Of a stretch of 64,000 nucleotides of DNA, positions 8,179 through 17,421 are shown piece after piece. Numbering within the stretch: the stretch's first letter is position 1; each line of letters starts with the position of its first letter. The DNA lies in NCBI GenBank assembly GCA_034664125.1, contig JAXDIG010000056.1:1-64000 (forward strand). Direction: 5' to 3'. This DNA is from JACVRW01 sp034664125 (lineage in GTDB: Bacteria > Actinomycetota > Thermoleophilia > Solirubrobacterales > Thermoleophilaceae). A model generated the notes under the pieces. That model made no database searches and was not told where the DNA came from. It saw only the letters and a program-made list of their open reading frames with translations. Position numbers and translations under genes: made by a program.

Positions 8179-9696
8179 ATGCGTCGCGCATTGCTCCCTG
8201 CCACCGTTGCGCTGCTGGTCGGGCCGACAGTGCTCGCGTTCAACGCCGGAGGGTATTTCGACGGCCCCCGAGCGGCCGCCGCGGCGCTCGCCTGGGCGCT
8301 CGTCCTCGGCTTGGCGCTCGTGGGTCCGCTGCCCCTGCCGGCCAGCGCGGCTGGACGCGTTGCCCTCGCCGCCCTCGCCGGGCTCGCGGCCTGGAGCGCG
8401 GTTTCGCTGGCGTGGGCGCCGCTGATCGGGCCGGCGGTGGACAGCGTGCAGCGCCTGCTGCTCTACATCGGCGTGCTGCTCGCTGCCGTCGCGCTGCTGC
8501 GCGACCCGCGTATGGCGCGGGTGGTGGAGCCGGTGCTGGCGCTCGGAACGGTGGTCGCGATCGGCTACGGGCTGGCGGGCAGGCTCCTGCCCGGCGCGAT
8601 CGACCTGATCTCGGATCGGTCGTACGGCGCGGCCGGTCGCCTCGAGCAGCCGATCACCTACTGGAACGCCGAGGGGCTGCTGGCCGGGATCGGGCTGCTG
8701 CTGTGCGTGCGCCTCGCCGGGGATCGCTCCCGTGCGGCGGCCTTGCGCGTGGGGGCCGCGGCGGCCTGTGTGCCGCTCGGCATGGGCGTCTACCTCTCCT
8801 ACTCGCGCGGGGCGCTCGCGGTCACGGCGCTCGGGCTGATCGTGCTGCTCGCGGCCGCGCCGTCGTGGCCGCAGGCGCGCGCGGCGGTCTTGGGTGTCGT
8901 CAGCGGGGCGGTCGCGGCGGCGTGCGCGTCGATGCTCCCCGGGGTCGCGTCGCTCACCGGCACGCTCGCCGACCAGGAGCGCGACGGCGCGGTGATGCTC
9001 GCCATCATGGTCGCGCTGATGGCCGGAGCGGGGCTGCTGACCGCGCGCGGGATGCAGGCCGAGCGGCGCGGGACAGCGCGGCTCGGCACGCTGTCGAACG
9101 CGGGGCGGCTGCCGGCGCTGGCCGCGGCCGCCGCCGTGCTGTGCGTGGCCGGCCTGGTGGCGGGCGGCCTCGCGGAGAACGGCGAGCGCACCGAGTCCGC
9201 GGCATCCACTCCCGCGCGGTTCGCGTCGGTCAGCTCAGTTCGCTACGAGTACTGGCGCGTGGGCATACAGGCGTTCTGGCGAGAGCCGGCCGGCGGGGTG
9301 GGTGCGGGCGGCTTCCGCGTCGTCTGGCGCCAGGAGCGGCGCGTCCCGCACGCCGTGACCGAGGTGCACTCGCTGCCGCTGGAGATGGCGGTCGAGCTCG
9401 GCATCCCCGGGCTGCTCCTCTTCGTGCTGTTCGTCGGCGGCGTCGCGACCGCGGGCGGCCGCGCCCTGCGACAGGGGGCGCCGCTGGCGCCCGCGGCGTG
9501 CGCGGTGTGCGTGGCGTGGCTGCTGCACGCCACGATCGACTGGGACTGGCAGCTGCCGGCGGTGACCCTGCCGGCGCTGGTGCTCGCCGGCGCCCTGCTC
9601 GCGGCCGGCGAGGAGAGGTTGCCGGGTGCCGCTCCGGCCGACTGGATGCCCGCGGCGGAGCCCGAGCAGTCGCCGGTTAGCGTCGCCGCCCAGTGA
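8179..9696 (+). CDS. O-antigen ligase / Wzy_C-type membrane protein
   Basis: 505 aa, about 12 hydrophobic helices. A large loop between late helices carries RYEYWRVGIQAFWREPAGGVGAGGFRVVW and later EVHSLPLEMAVELGIPGLLL, the conserved H/E-containing signature of the O-antigen ligase and polymerase superfamily (PF04932 type). These enzymes join or polymerise undecaprenyl-linked glycans on the outer face of the membrane. ATG 8179 follows TACGCT (8165-8170) by 8 nt. It stands alone on the plus strand between minus-strand glycosyltransferase genes and converges with the GT2 at 9715 across only 18 nt. In a monoderm it more likely polymerises or transfers a wall glycan than lipopolysaccharide O-antigen. 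Confidence 0.82.
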   Translation: MRRALLPATVALLVGPTVLAFNAGGYFDGPRAAAAALAWALVLGLALVGPLPLPASAAGRVALAALAGLAAWSAVSLAWAPLIGPAVDSVQRLLLYIGVLLAAVALLRDPRMARVVEPVLALGTVVAIGYGLAGRLLPGAIDLISDRSYGAAGRLEQPITYWNAEGLLAGIGLLLCVRLAGDRSRAAALRVGAAAACVPLGMGVYLSYSRGALAVTALGLIVLLAAAPSWPQARAAVLGVVSGAVAAACASMLPGVASLTGTLADQERDGAVMLAIMVALMAGAGLLTARGMQAERRGTARLGTLSNAGRLPALAAAAAVLCVAGLVAGGLAENGERTESAASTPARFASVSSVRYEYWRVGIQAFWREPAGGVGAGGFRVVWRQERRVPHAVTEVHSLPLEMAVELGIPGLLLFVLFVGGVATAGGRALRQGAPLAPAACAVCVAWLLHATIDWDWQLPAVTLPALVLAGALLAAGEERLPGAAPADWMPAAEPEQSPVSVAAQ

Positions 9697-9714
9697 TCGC
9701 CCAGCCGGTCTCGG

Positions 9715-10404
9715 TCAGCGGCCCGGCGTAAGCCGGCAGCGCAACAGGGTCGCCACGACGCGCACGCCGTCCATTCCGGTCAGCTTCTTGCCCTCGTCGC
9801 TGCCGCGCGCCTTGTAGTGCACCGGCACCTCGAAGATGCGCTCGCCTCGTTGCAGCAGGCGGGCCGCGATCTCCGGCTCGATCGCAAAGCCCGAGGCCTG
9901 CAGGGAGAGACTCTTGAAGACGTCGGTGCGGATCGCCTTGTGGCACGTCATCAGGTCCCGCAGGTAGACGTTGAAGAGGACGTTCGCCACCAGCGTCACC
10001 CCCCGGTTGCCGAGGACGTACAGGAACGAGTGGCTCGTGTAGCCGTCGAAGACGCGGACGCCGAACACGGCGTTGGTGTCGCCGTTGACCAGCGGCGGGA
10101 GCAGGTTGGCGAGGTCCCCGGGGTCGTACTCGAGGTCGGCGTCGAAGATCGCGGCGAACTCGCCGCGGGCGTCGGCCAGCGCCGTGCGCACGGCCGCGCC
10201 CTTGCCCTGGTTGCGGCCGTGCTTGAGGACGCGCACGGTGGCCGGCCAGCCGCCACGCTCGAGGACCTCGAGCGTGCCGTCGGTCGAGCCGTCGTCAACC
10301 ACGATCAACTCGATGTCCATGCCGATGTCGGCGGCGAGGACCTCGTCGATCGCCCGCTTGACGGTGGCGACCTCGTTGTAGACCGGCATCAGCACGGAGA
10401 GCAC
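9715..10404 (-). CDS. Family 2 glycosyltransferase, polyprenyl-phosphate type
   Basis: 229 aa. N-terminus VLMPVYNEVATVKRAI, then ELIVVDDGSTDGT, NQGKGAAVRTAL and the DxD-type IFDADLEYDP, all typical of DPM1/GtrB-like GT2 enzymes that load a sugar onto polyprenyl phosphate. The C-terminal IFEVPVHYKARGSDEGKKL segment is the usual end of this subfamily, and there are no C-terminal membrane helices. GTG 10404 is 8 nt after TATCCT on the minus strand (10413-10418). It is downstream of, and same strand as, the YfhO protein, with a 22-nt gap. Confidence 0.9.
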   Translation of the reverse strand: MLSVLMPVYNEVATVKRAIDEVLAADIGMDIELIVVDDGSTDGTLEVLERGGWPATVRVLKHGRNQGKGAAVRTALADARGEFAAIFDADLEYDPGDLANLLPPLVNGDTNAVFGVRVFDGYTSHSFLYVLGNRGVTLVANVLFNVYLRDLMTCHKAIRTDVFKSLSLQASGFAIEPEIAARLLQRGERIFEVPVHYKARGSDEGKKLTGMDGVRVVATLLRCRLTPGR

Positions 10405-10426
10405 GGCGCAGCAGGATACGGAGTAG

Positions 10427-12823
10427 CTACGCCCGCCTGCGCCGGAGGCCCACGGCGGCCAGGACCACCAGGCCCGCGAGCGCGATCAGGCTGACGCCGG
10501 CGCCCGCGCGGAACGACAGCGGCTCGTAGCTGAACTCCACGCGGTGGCGGCCGGCCGGCAGCGTGGTGCCGCGCAGCAGATAGTTCACGCGGTGGAGGTC
10601 GGCCGGCTTCCCGTCCAGCTTCACCTTCCAGCCCGGGAAGTGAAGATCGGTCAGTACGAGCTCCGCCGGCCGGCGGGCCCGCGCGTACACGACCACCTTC
10701 TCGGGCTCATAGGTGGTAATGCGCGCGCTGCCCGCCGAGCCCGACGCCGGTTGGCCGGCCAGCCCCGGCAGCGGCTCGGGCGTGACCACCGTGCGGCGGC
10801 CGTCGAAGGCGGGGTCGAGCACGGCGTCGAGCTGCTCGGCTTCGGTTGGGGCGACACGCTCGGCGCCAACCACGCCGGCGCGCGGCAGCGCGCGGGGGAG
10901 GGAGTACACGCGCAGGTCGGCCCGGTCGTAGGTCACCGGGAGCGCCGGACTCGCCGCCCGCGGATCGTCGGGGTCCTGGACCACGTCGGTGACGCTCAGG
11001 AGGCGCAGCGCCGGCAGCGCGCGCCGCGTGAGCTTCGCGCTCGTGGTGGGCGTGTCCGTCGGCCCGCCGGCGCGGATCGAGCGCCGCCACAGCCTGTCAT
11101 AGCGCCGCTCCACGGGCAGGTCGTACGAGCGCGCGTCGTAGAGGCCCCAGCGCATGGCCATGTCGGGCACCAGCGGCGATGGGCCGAGCGGCCGCTCCAG
11201 ACCGACGAAGCGGTTCAGCCCGCGCGAGCGGAGGTACTCGATCCCGGGCGTGGAGGGCTGCTTCGCGGCAGCGGTGTCGATCGCCGGGGTGGCCCCCATG
11301 CCGGCCTTGAACAGGTCCGCGGTGACGAGCGCGCATGCGAGCACCACGAACGCCGTCGCGCCCAGGCGCCGGCGCCCGGCGAGCAGTGCCACGGCCAGGC
11401 CCATGAACACGAGCCAGGCGACGAGCGCCGCCATGTGGATCGCCTGGAGCGCCTCGCCATCCGGGGGTGGCGCCGGCCAGGACACGCCGGCGGCGATCTC
11501 AAACGCCCGGCCCAGCACGCCGGGCGACAGGTCGCCGCGGCCGGCGAGCACGAGCACCGGCAGCACGAGCAGCGCGAGCGCGAAGCCCAGCACGGCGCTG
11601 CGGCGCGGCGGGTCGCGCCCGCTGAGCTCGTCGAGGCCCCACCCCGCGAGCAGCGCGAGGCACAGCATCAGGATGAACACCACGCGCAGGTGGTTGCCGG
11701 TCTTGATGATCGGTATGTGCCCGGCGATCTCCGGCACCGGCGGCACGCCCAGCACCACGGCCAACAGGAAGCCGCAGAAGACGGCGAAGCCAACCCGCTG
11801 CAGCGTCGGCCGCACGATCAGCGCCGCGGCCGCCAGCACGAGCGTCAGCGCCCCGGCGTACAGCGCGCGCTCCTGGGCGAACGCGTCGGTCGCGGTGTGG
11901 GTCGCGCGTCCCCAGTAGTCGTAGAGCGCGAAGCCGAGCAGGTACTTCTTGGGCAGGGCGATCTCGGAGAACTCCTGGCGCACGGCCACGTCGTTCGACC
12001 GCAGGAGCAGCTCGAGGAACGGCACGAGCACGACGGCCGCGAGCGCCGCCCCGCCGACCATCCCCGCCGCGAAGCACAGCACCGGCCGCCGCACTCCCGC
12101 AAGCGCACCCTCGCGCCGCAGCACGACCAGGCGGAAGGCGAAGAAGACCACCGTCGCGGCGAGCAGGTGGAAGTTCGACTCGGGGTGGCCTCCGAAGAAC
12201 TGCAGCGCCACCACCAGCGCCAGACCCGCCACCGGCAGCGCGCGCGGGGCGCGGATCACCCGCTCAGCCAGCAGCCAGACCCACGGCGCGAGGGCCCAGA
12301 CGTTGGTCTGCGGCCACGACTCCCATACGAGCAGGTAGAGGCAGAAGGCGTAGACCAGCCCGGCCAGCAGAGCCCCGCCGAAGCGCATGCCGAGCGCCCG
12401 CCCGAGCAAATAGGTCCCGAAAGCGGCGGCGAAGGCCTTGAGCACGCCGATCACCCCGAGCGACCACCAGAACGGCAGCACGTAGGCGGGGATCGAGAAG
12501 GGCGACAGGATGGCCGACTGGGCGTTCGCCAGATACGGGCGCCCGGCGCCGATCTGCGGGTTCCAGAGCGGCGCGCCGGGCAGCCGGTCGCGCGTGTACT
12601 CGAACCAGGGCTGGAACTGGACGGCCGAGTCCACCAGCTCGTAGTTCGACCCGAACGCGCGCACGTCGCTGGGGCGCTCGGCGGCCCACGGCGCCGCCGT
12701 CCAGAGGTAGTCGGACGCCGACAGCGTGTGTCCGGGCAGCAGCGCCGGGGCGTACAGGACCACGGCCAGCACTGCGTAGACCAGCGCCGCCGCGGCGTGG
12801 GGATGGCGGCGCAGCCAGGTCAA
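10427..12823 (-). CDS. YfhO family membrane protein (GT-C-like)
   Basis: 798 aa, about 12 transmembrane helices. The first lumenal loop has LSASDYLWTAAPWA and FQPWFEYTRDRL, then WNPQIGAGRPYLANAQSAILSPF, a highly conserved YfhO-family (PF09586) stretch. A C-terminal lumenal beta module (VVYARARRPAELVLTDLHFPGWKVKLDG) and a last helix with a basic RRRRA tail complete the typical layout. YfhO proteins are linked to glycosylation of wall polymers such as teichoic acids with lipid-linked sugars. The TTG start overlaps the previous stop (TTGA), making it the last gene of a translationally coupled run. The first codon is the least certain part. Confidence 0.85.
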   Translation of the reverse strand: MTWLRRHPHAAAALVYAVLAVVLYAPALLPGHTLSASDYLWTAAPWAAERPSDVRAFGSNYELVDSAVQFQPWFEYTRDRLPGAPLWNPQIGAGRPYLANAQSAILSPFSIPAYVLPFWWSLGVIGVLKAFAAAFGTYLLGRALGMRFGGALLAGLVYAFCLYLLVWESWPQTNVWALAPWVWLLAERVIRAPRALPVAGLALVVALQFFGGHPESNFHLLAATVVFFAFRLVVLRREGALAGVRRPVLCFAAGMVGGAALAAVVLVPFLELLLRSNDVAVRQEFSEIALPKKYLLGFALYDYWGRATHTATDAFAQERALYAGALTLVLAAAALIVRPTLQRVGFAVFCGFLLAVVLGVPPVPEIAGHIPIIKTGNHLRVVFILMLCLALLAGWGLDELSGRDPPRRSAVLGFALALLVLPVLVLAGRGDLSPGVLGRAFEIAAGVSWPAPPPDGEALQAIHMAALVAWLVFMGLAVALLAGRRRLGATAFVVLACALVTADLFKAGMGATPAIDTAAAKQPSTPGIEYLRSRGLNRFVGLERPLGPSPLVPDMAMRWGLYDARSYDLPVERRYDRLWRRSIRAGGPTDTPTTSAKLTRRALPALRLLSVTDVVQDPDDPRAASPALPVTYDRADLRVYSLPRALPRAGVVGAERVAPTEAEQLDAVLDPAFDGRRTVVTPEPLPGLAGQPASGSAGSARITTYEPEKVVVYARARRPAELVLTDLHFPGWKVKLDGKPADLHRVNYLLRGTTLPAGRHRVEFSYEPLSFRAGAGVSLIALAGLVVLAAVGLRRRRA

Positions 12824-14124
12824 TCGCGCGCCAGCCGAGCTTCCGGCGTCAGGCGGGCGGCCGTGTCGGCGAGCCGGCCGCGCGCGTCCCACAGGCGCAG
12901 CAGCAGCGGGGTCGCGACCAGCACCATGAACGGCTCCATCGGGATGCGGTAGCGCCACTGGCCGTAGTACACGACCCCGTAGTTGACGAGGCACAGCGCC
13001 AGGTAGGCCAGCACTCCCTGCATGCCCGGGTGCATGCGCCAGAGCCGGCGCACGCCGATCAAGGTCACCGACGCGAGCGTCGCGAGCAGCAGGAAGTAGC
13101 CGAACGCGTCGCCGAGCACCGTGAACACCAGGATGCTCGAGGTCCCGAGCTGCCACTGGTAGCGCGGACCGGCATTGAGCCAGCCGCCGATCGAGCCGCC
13201 GGACCCTTGGTTGAGCATGAGGAGCCTGCGCGGAATCAGCCCGAGCTCCTCGAGTGGGTGACGAACCGCCCAGTGGATCGCCTGGCGGCGCAGCTCGCGA
13301 GCCTGCTGCGTCTCCTTCGCTCCGCTGCCGACAACCGTCGGCAGCTTGGCGGGATTGACGATCCAGCCGTTCGCGTCCGGGTTGTGCCCGGACCAGAGCG
13401 TGCCGCTCGGGTTGTTTCCGACCGGGACGAAGCCGTCCATCACGATCGCGTTGCGGATCGTCCAGGGCGCGATCGTGAGCGCCATCGCCACCAACAGCAA
13501 CGCGGTCCGCGTGAGCCACGCTCGGCGGGCGTAGTGACCCCACCAGACGGCGAGCGGGATGATCGGCATCAGCAGGCCCTCCCCGCGCGTGAGCGCCGCC
13601 AGCCCGAGCGCCACCCCGAGCACCACGGGCGTCCAGCGCCGGTCCGGCAGCAGCAGCACCAGCGCGAGGAAGCCGACCACCAGGAAGATGAACGTCGTCT
13701 CCGACAGGTAGAGCCCGGTCATGAACAGCGGGCCGGGCAGGATCGCGAAGAGGCCGGCCGCCACGCGCGCCTCGCGGCGGCCCAGCATCCGGTCGGCGAT
13801 CAGGTAGATCAGGACGACCGTGGCCGTGGCCAGCACCACGTTCAGCGCCAGCGCCAGGCTCAGCCGTTGGCCGAACGCGCGGTACAGCAGCGACATGACG
13901 AACGGGAAGCCGGGCGGCCAGCCGGCGGTGGGCTCGAAGTTGAGGCCGGAGTAGCCGCCTCCGTTGGCCAGGCTGGCGGCGGTGAACTGATAGAAGGTCG
14001 TGTCGTTGATCGAGCCGTCGGGGGGGTTCACGCGCCCGTAGACGAGCACCCAGCTCAGGCGCAGGGCGAACGCCGAGCCGGCCAGCACGGCGAGATCGCG
14101 GGCGCGGCCGCCCGGGAGCCTCAC
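12820..14124 (-). CDS. GT39-like membrane glycosyltransferase (paralog A1)
   Basis: 434 aa from a GTG overlapping the preceding stop (GTGA). The GT-C signature includes an early lumenal loop NDTTFYQFTAASLANGGGY and the PTAGWPPGFPFVMSLLYRAFG segment, then about ten helices and APWTIRNAIVMDGFVPV, which is strongly conserved in PMT_2/GT39 proteins of Actinobacteria. It is clearly homologous along its length to the next gene upstream (14121-15431), sharing for example the LWxGHNxxANG stretch. These enzymes transfer sugars from polyprenyl phosphate to extracytoplasmic acceptors; the actual sugar is not deducible. Confidence 0.85.
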   Translation of the reverse strand: MRLPGGRARDLAVLAGSAFALRLSWVLVYGRVNPPDGSINDTTFYQFTAASLANGGGYSGLNFEPTAGWPPGFPFVMSLLYRAFGQRLSLALALNVVLATATVVLIYLIADRMLGRREARVAAGLFAILPGPLFMTGLYLSETTFIFLVVGFLALVLLLPDRRWTPVVLGVALGLAALTRGEGLLMPIIPLAVWWGHYARRAWLTRTALLLVAMALTIAPWTIRNAIVMDGFVPVGNNPSGTLWSGHNPDANGWIVNPAKLPTVVGSGAKETQQARELRRQAIHWAVRHPLEELGLIPRRLLMLNQGSGGSIGGWLNAGPRYQWQLGTSSILVFTVLGDAFGYFLLLATLASVTLIGVRRLWRMHPGMQGVLAYLALCLVNYGVVYYGQWRYRIPMEPFMVLVATPLLLRLWDARGRLADTAARLTPEARLARD

Positions 14125-15431
14125 GCGGCCCCCTGGAGCGCCCGGCGGCTCTGCCACGTGCTCACGATCAGCGGCGTCGCGACCAGCAGCATCAGCGGCT
14201 CCAACGGAACGCGGAACCGGAACTGTCCGTAGTACACGAACCCGTATGTGACCAGGCTCGCGGCGAGATAGGCGAGCACGCCGCGCATGAGTCGGTGGAA
14301 GTGCCACAGGCGCCGCGCTCCGATCACCAGCAGCGACGCGAGCGTAACGAGCAGCAGGAAGTAGTCGAGGCCGTCACCCAGCACCGAGAACACGAGCACG
14401 CTCGAGGTGCCGAGCTCGCGGTCGGCGGACGTGTTGAACCAGATCGGGAAGACCAAAGCGGTGGAGTCCGCGAGTGCGATCAGCTTGCGGGGGATCAGCC
14501 CGAGCTCCTTGTGCGGGTTGCGGATCGCCCAGTGGATCGCCTCCCGCCGCAGCAGCCGGGCCTCCTCCACCTCGTTTTGCGTCGAGTTCAGGCGCTTGGG
14601 GATCCGGTCCAGGAGGGACTTTGGGGGGTATGTCACACCGCCGTTGGCCTCGCTGTTGTGGCCCGCCCAGAGCATGGTGTCCGCGTTGGTGGCGACGGGG
14701 ATGAAGGCGTCCATCTCGATCGCGTTGCGGATCGTCCACGGCAGGAGCGTCAGCGCCATCGCCACCAGCAGCAGCGCGGTCCGCCGGAGCCAGGCGCCGC
14801 GGGTGCCCTGGCCCCACCACATGGCCAGCGGGATCACGCACAGCAGCGCCCCCTCGCCCTTGGTCAACGCCGCCAGCCCGGCGGTCACGCCCAGCGCGAC
14901 CGGTGTCCAGCGCCGCTCGGGGAGGAAGACCGCGAGCGCCAGGAAGCCGACGATCATGAAGATGAAAGTCGTCTCCGGGAGCCACAGGCCCGTGAAGAAG
15001 ATCGGCGCGGGAAGGATGGCGAATCCCACCCCCGCTACCAGCCCGGCGGATCGGCCCATCGCCTCTCTCGCCAGCAGGTACAGCAGCAGCGCGGTGGCCG
15101 CCCCCAGCACGACGTTCAGCGCCAGGCCGAGCTTCACGTGCGTCCCCACGACTTTGTACGCGAGCCCGAGCAGGAACGGGAAGCCGGGCGGCCGCTTGGC
15201 GGTCGCTTCCCCGAGCACCTGCGTGTAGCCGTGGCCGTCCGCGAGGTTGCTCGCGGACGTCTGGTAGAAGAACGCGTCGCTCGCGAGCGTGTCGACACGC
15301 CCGTAGATCAGCGCCCAGGCCGCCCGCAGCACGAAGGCGAGCAGGCCGATCGCGACGAGGTCGCGCGCGCCCGCTGATGACAGGCGGGCCCGCCCCGGTA
15401 GCCAGGCCGGCATGGAAACGGCGGAGAGCAC
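14121..15431 (-). CDS. GT39-like membrane glycosyltransferase (paralog A2)
   Basis: 436 aa. Early lumenal loop DTLASDAFFYQTSASNLADGHGY followed by AKRPPGFPFLLGLAY, then a run of helices and LPWTIRNAIEMDAFIPV, as in the adjacent paralog at 12820. I prefer GTG 15431 over ATG 15413 because TATGCT (minus strand, 15440-15445) is exactly 8 nt upstream, matching other leaderless starts here. The pair looks like a tandem duplication that has since diverged, with overlapping stop and start codons that would give stoichiometric expression. Donor and acceptor are unknown. Confidence 0.85.
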   Translation of the reverse strand: MLSAVSMPAWLPGRARLSSAGARDLVAIGLLAFVLRAAWALIYGRVDTLASDAFFYQTSASNLADGHGYTQVLGEATAKRPPGFPFLLGLAYKVVGTHVKLGLALNVVLGAATALLLYLLAREAMGRSAGLVAGVGFAILPAPIFFTGLWLPETTFIFMIVGFLALAVFLPERRWTPVALGVTAGLAALTKGEGALLCVIPLAMWWGQGTRGAWLRRTALLLVAMALTLLPWTIRNAIEMDAFIPVATNADTMLWAGHNSEANGGVTYPPKSLLDRIPKRLNSTQNEVEEARLLRREAIHWAIRNPHKELGLIPRKLIALADSTALVFPIWFNTSADRELGTSSVLVFSVLGDGLDYFLLLVTLASLLVIGARRLWHFHRLMRGVLAYLAASLVTYGFVYYGQFRFRVPLEPLMLLVATPLIVSTWQSRRALQGAA

Positions 15432-15473
15432 GCGCGGCCAGCATAAGGCGACCCGCCGCCCCGATGGGGAAGT

Positions 15474-16697
15474 TCACACCCGGGGGCGAATGCCGCGAGC
15501 GGCGGAGGGCAGCAGGCGGTCGAGCGCCACCGCGGCCAGGACCACCAGCGACAGCTCCGCCGAGTGGCGGAAGCGGATCTGGCCGTAGGCCAGCAGCGTG
15601 GTCACGGTGACGGTGATGAACGGCGCCATCAGGATCCAGACGGGCACGCGCCTGCGCCGCAGCACGACGAAGCCGTAGGCGGCGAGGCCTATCAGCACGA
15701 AGTACAGCGCCGCGCCGATCTGCTGCACCCACGCCCGGCGCCCCTCGGGCACCGCGAACGGTCGCCACAGGCCCCAGGTGCGGGCGAGCCGCGCTGCCCC
15801 CACCAGCGGGAGCCGCCCGACATGGTCGCGCGCGAAGCGAATGCCCTTGTGGCCCGCCTCGTTGAGCTCGACTGCCTCGTTGCCACGCCCCGAGAACGCG
15901 GCACAGGACACCTGCCAGGTGCCGATCCGCTCGCCGTAGTAGGTCACGTCGCAGTTGGCGCCGGCCAGCGTCTCGCCGCCCTCGGTGGCGATCAGGACGG
16001 GGCGGTCGAAGGCCGACCAGTTGCGCACCGTCCACGGCACCAGCACCACCGCGAACGCCGCGCAGACGGCGGCGGCCGCCTTCAGCCCGCCCGGGCGGCG
16101 CAGCACCGGCACCAGCAGCAGCGGCAGCATCAGCAGCGCCTCCGCGCGGGCATGGGCGGCAATCCCGAGCAGCACGCCGAGCACCAGCGCCCGGCCGATG
16201 CCGGGGGCGTCGAGCAGCCGGTAGGCGGCCAGCATCGACAGCGCGGCGAACACGCCGTAGAGCGACTCGGTCATCATCGCGCCGTCGGCCGCGATCAGGG
16301 TCGGGTAGAGCGCCGCCACCCCGGCGGCGAGCAGCCCCGCGCGGTCCCCGGCCAGCCGGCGCCCGAGCAGGCCCAGCGCGGCGATCGTGCCCCCGCCGCT
16401 GAGCAGGCCGAGCAGGCGCCCGTCGCCGCCGCTCAGCCCGAGCTTGTACAGCCCGGCCACGAGCGTCGTGAACAGCGGCGCGCGCTCGGCCGTGGGCAGC
16501 GACAGGTGGTCGCGGTAGAACTCCGCCGGGCGCACGAACCCCTCGCCGTGCGCGACGAGCTGGGCCAGCGTGGCGTAATACGCCTCGTCGTTGAAGATCC
16601 CCGGGGGCCAGGGTGCCACCAGCAGCGTGTAGGCAGCGCGCAGGGCCACCCCGAGCGCCACGATCGCCGCGAGCCAGAGCCCGAAGCGTTTACTCAC
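15474..16697 (-). CDS. GT39-like membrane glycosyltransferase (paralog B1)
   Basis: 407 aa. Opens with one helix and VAPWPPGIFNDEAYYATLAQL, where the acidic FNDE is the presumed catalytic lumenal loop of GT-C enzymes. GLLGRRLAGDRAGLLAAG, YPTLIAADGAMMTESLYG and VPWTVRNW follow. These blocks recur almost word for word in the protein at 17418-18704, so the two are recent paralogs, distinct from the A1/A2 pair. GTG 16697 overlaps the end of the nucleotidyltransferase gene by 8 nt. A lumenal segment with two Cys around residues 240-265 (ANCDVTYY, QVSCAAF) could form a disulphide. Confidence 0.85.
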   Translation of the reverse strand: MSKRFGLWLAAIVALGVALRAAYTLLVAPWPPGIFNDEAYYATLAQLVAHGEGFVRPAEFYRDHLSLPTAERAPLFTTLVAGLYKLGLSGGDGRLLGLLSGGGTIAALGLLGRRLAGDRAGLLAAGVAALYPTLIAADGAMMTESLYGVFAALSMLAAYRLLDAPGIGRALVLGVLLGIAAHARAEALLMLPLLLVPVLRRPGGLKAAAAVCAAFAVVLVPWTVRNWSAFDRPVLIATEGGETLAGANCDVTYYGERIGTWQVSCAAFSGRGNEAVELNEAGHKGIRFARDHVGRLPLVGAARLARTWGLWRPFAVPEGRRAWVQQIGAALYFVLIGLAAYGFVVLRRRRVPVWILMAPFITVTVTTLLAYGQIRFRHSAELSLVVLAAVALDRLLPSAARGIRPRV

Positions 16698-17421
16698 CCG
16701 GCCGGTCCCAGACCTTCCAGGGAGCTCCGCCGGCCGCCCAGATGTCGTTCAGCAGGACCGCGTCCTTGTAGGTGTCCATGCACTCCCAGAAGCCCTCATG
16801 GCGGTACGCGTGGAGCTGCCCCGCGGTGGCCAGGCGCTCCAGCGGCTCGCGCTCGAGGACCGAGTCCTCGCCGATGTAGCCGAGCGCGCCGTGCTCGAAG
16901 CAGAAGAAGCCGCCGTTGACCCAGTGCTCGCTGCGCGGCTTCTCGTGGAAGCCCCTGATCCGACCGTCCCCGTCCAGGTCGGCGATGCCGAACTGGAGCT
17001 CGGGGCGGACGACCGTCACCGTCGCCAGGCCGCCGTGGGCCCGGTGGTGCTCGATCAGGGCCGCGATGTCGATGTCGGCCACGCCGTCGGCGTAGGTCGC
17101 GCAGAACGGGCGCTCGCCGAGCAGCTCGCCGGCCTGCCTGATGCGCCCGCCCGTGGGGGTGTCCTCGCCCGTGTCGACGCAGCGCACCACCACCCCCGCG
17201 GGCCAGCTCCGGGAAGCCACGTACTGCTCGATCAGCTCGCCCTTGTAGCCGGTGCAGAGCACGAAGTCGCGCAGCCCCTGGGCGGCGTAGATCTGGATCA
17301 CGTGCCAGAGGATCGGCTCGCCGCCGATCTCCACCAGCGGCTTGGGAATCGACTGCGTGTGCTCCTGCAGCCGCGTGCCGCGGCCCCCGCACAGGATCGC
17401 CACGTCGGAGATGGGCCTCAC
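16690..17421 (-). CDS. Glucose-1-phosphate cytidylyltransferase-like enzyme
   Basis: 243 aa, near the usual 250-260 for RfbF. N-terminal nucleotide-binding AILCGGRGTRLQEHT and IPKPLVEIGGEPILWHVI, then GYKGELIEQYV. The C-terminal half has WVNGGFFCFE, VLEREPLERLA and HEGFWECMDTYKDAVLLNDIW, all closely matching RfbF, which makes CDP-glucose from CTP and glucose-1-phosphate. It starts at GTG 17421 overlapping the upstream stop (GTGA) and overlaps the downstream transferase by 8 nt. No CDP-glucose 4,6-dehydratase (RfbG) is in the window, so either that gene lies elsewhere or the product is used directly. Cytidylyl rather than other nucleotide specificity is inferred from family similarity. Confidence 0.85.
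   Translation of the reverse strand: MRPISDVAILCGGRGTRLQEHTQSIPKPLVEIGGEPILWHVIQIYAAQGLRDFVLCTGYKGELIEQYVASRSWPAGVVVRCVDTGEDTPTGGRIRQAGELLGERPFCATYADGVADIDIAALIEHHRAHGGLATVTVVRPELQFGIADLDGDGRIRGFHEKPRSEHWVNGGFFCFEHGALGYIGEDSVLEREPLERLATAGQLHAYRHEGFWECMDTYKDAVLLNDIWAAGGAPWKVWDRPGE

Noticed and set aside
10544..12952. An 802-codon plus-strand frame over the YfhO gene
   Set aside because: Composition dominated by Arg, Gln, His, Glu and Gly without family motifs; it is the mirror of a well-supported membrane protein gene.
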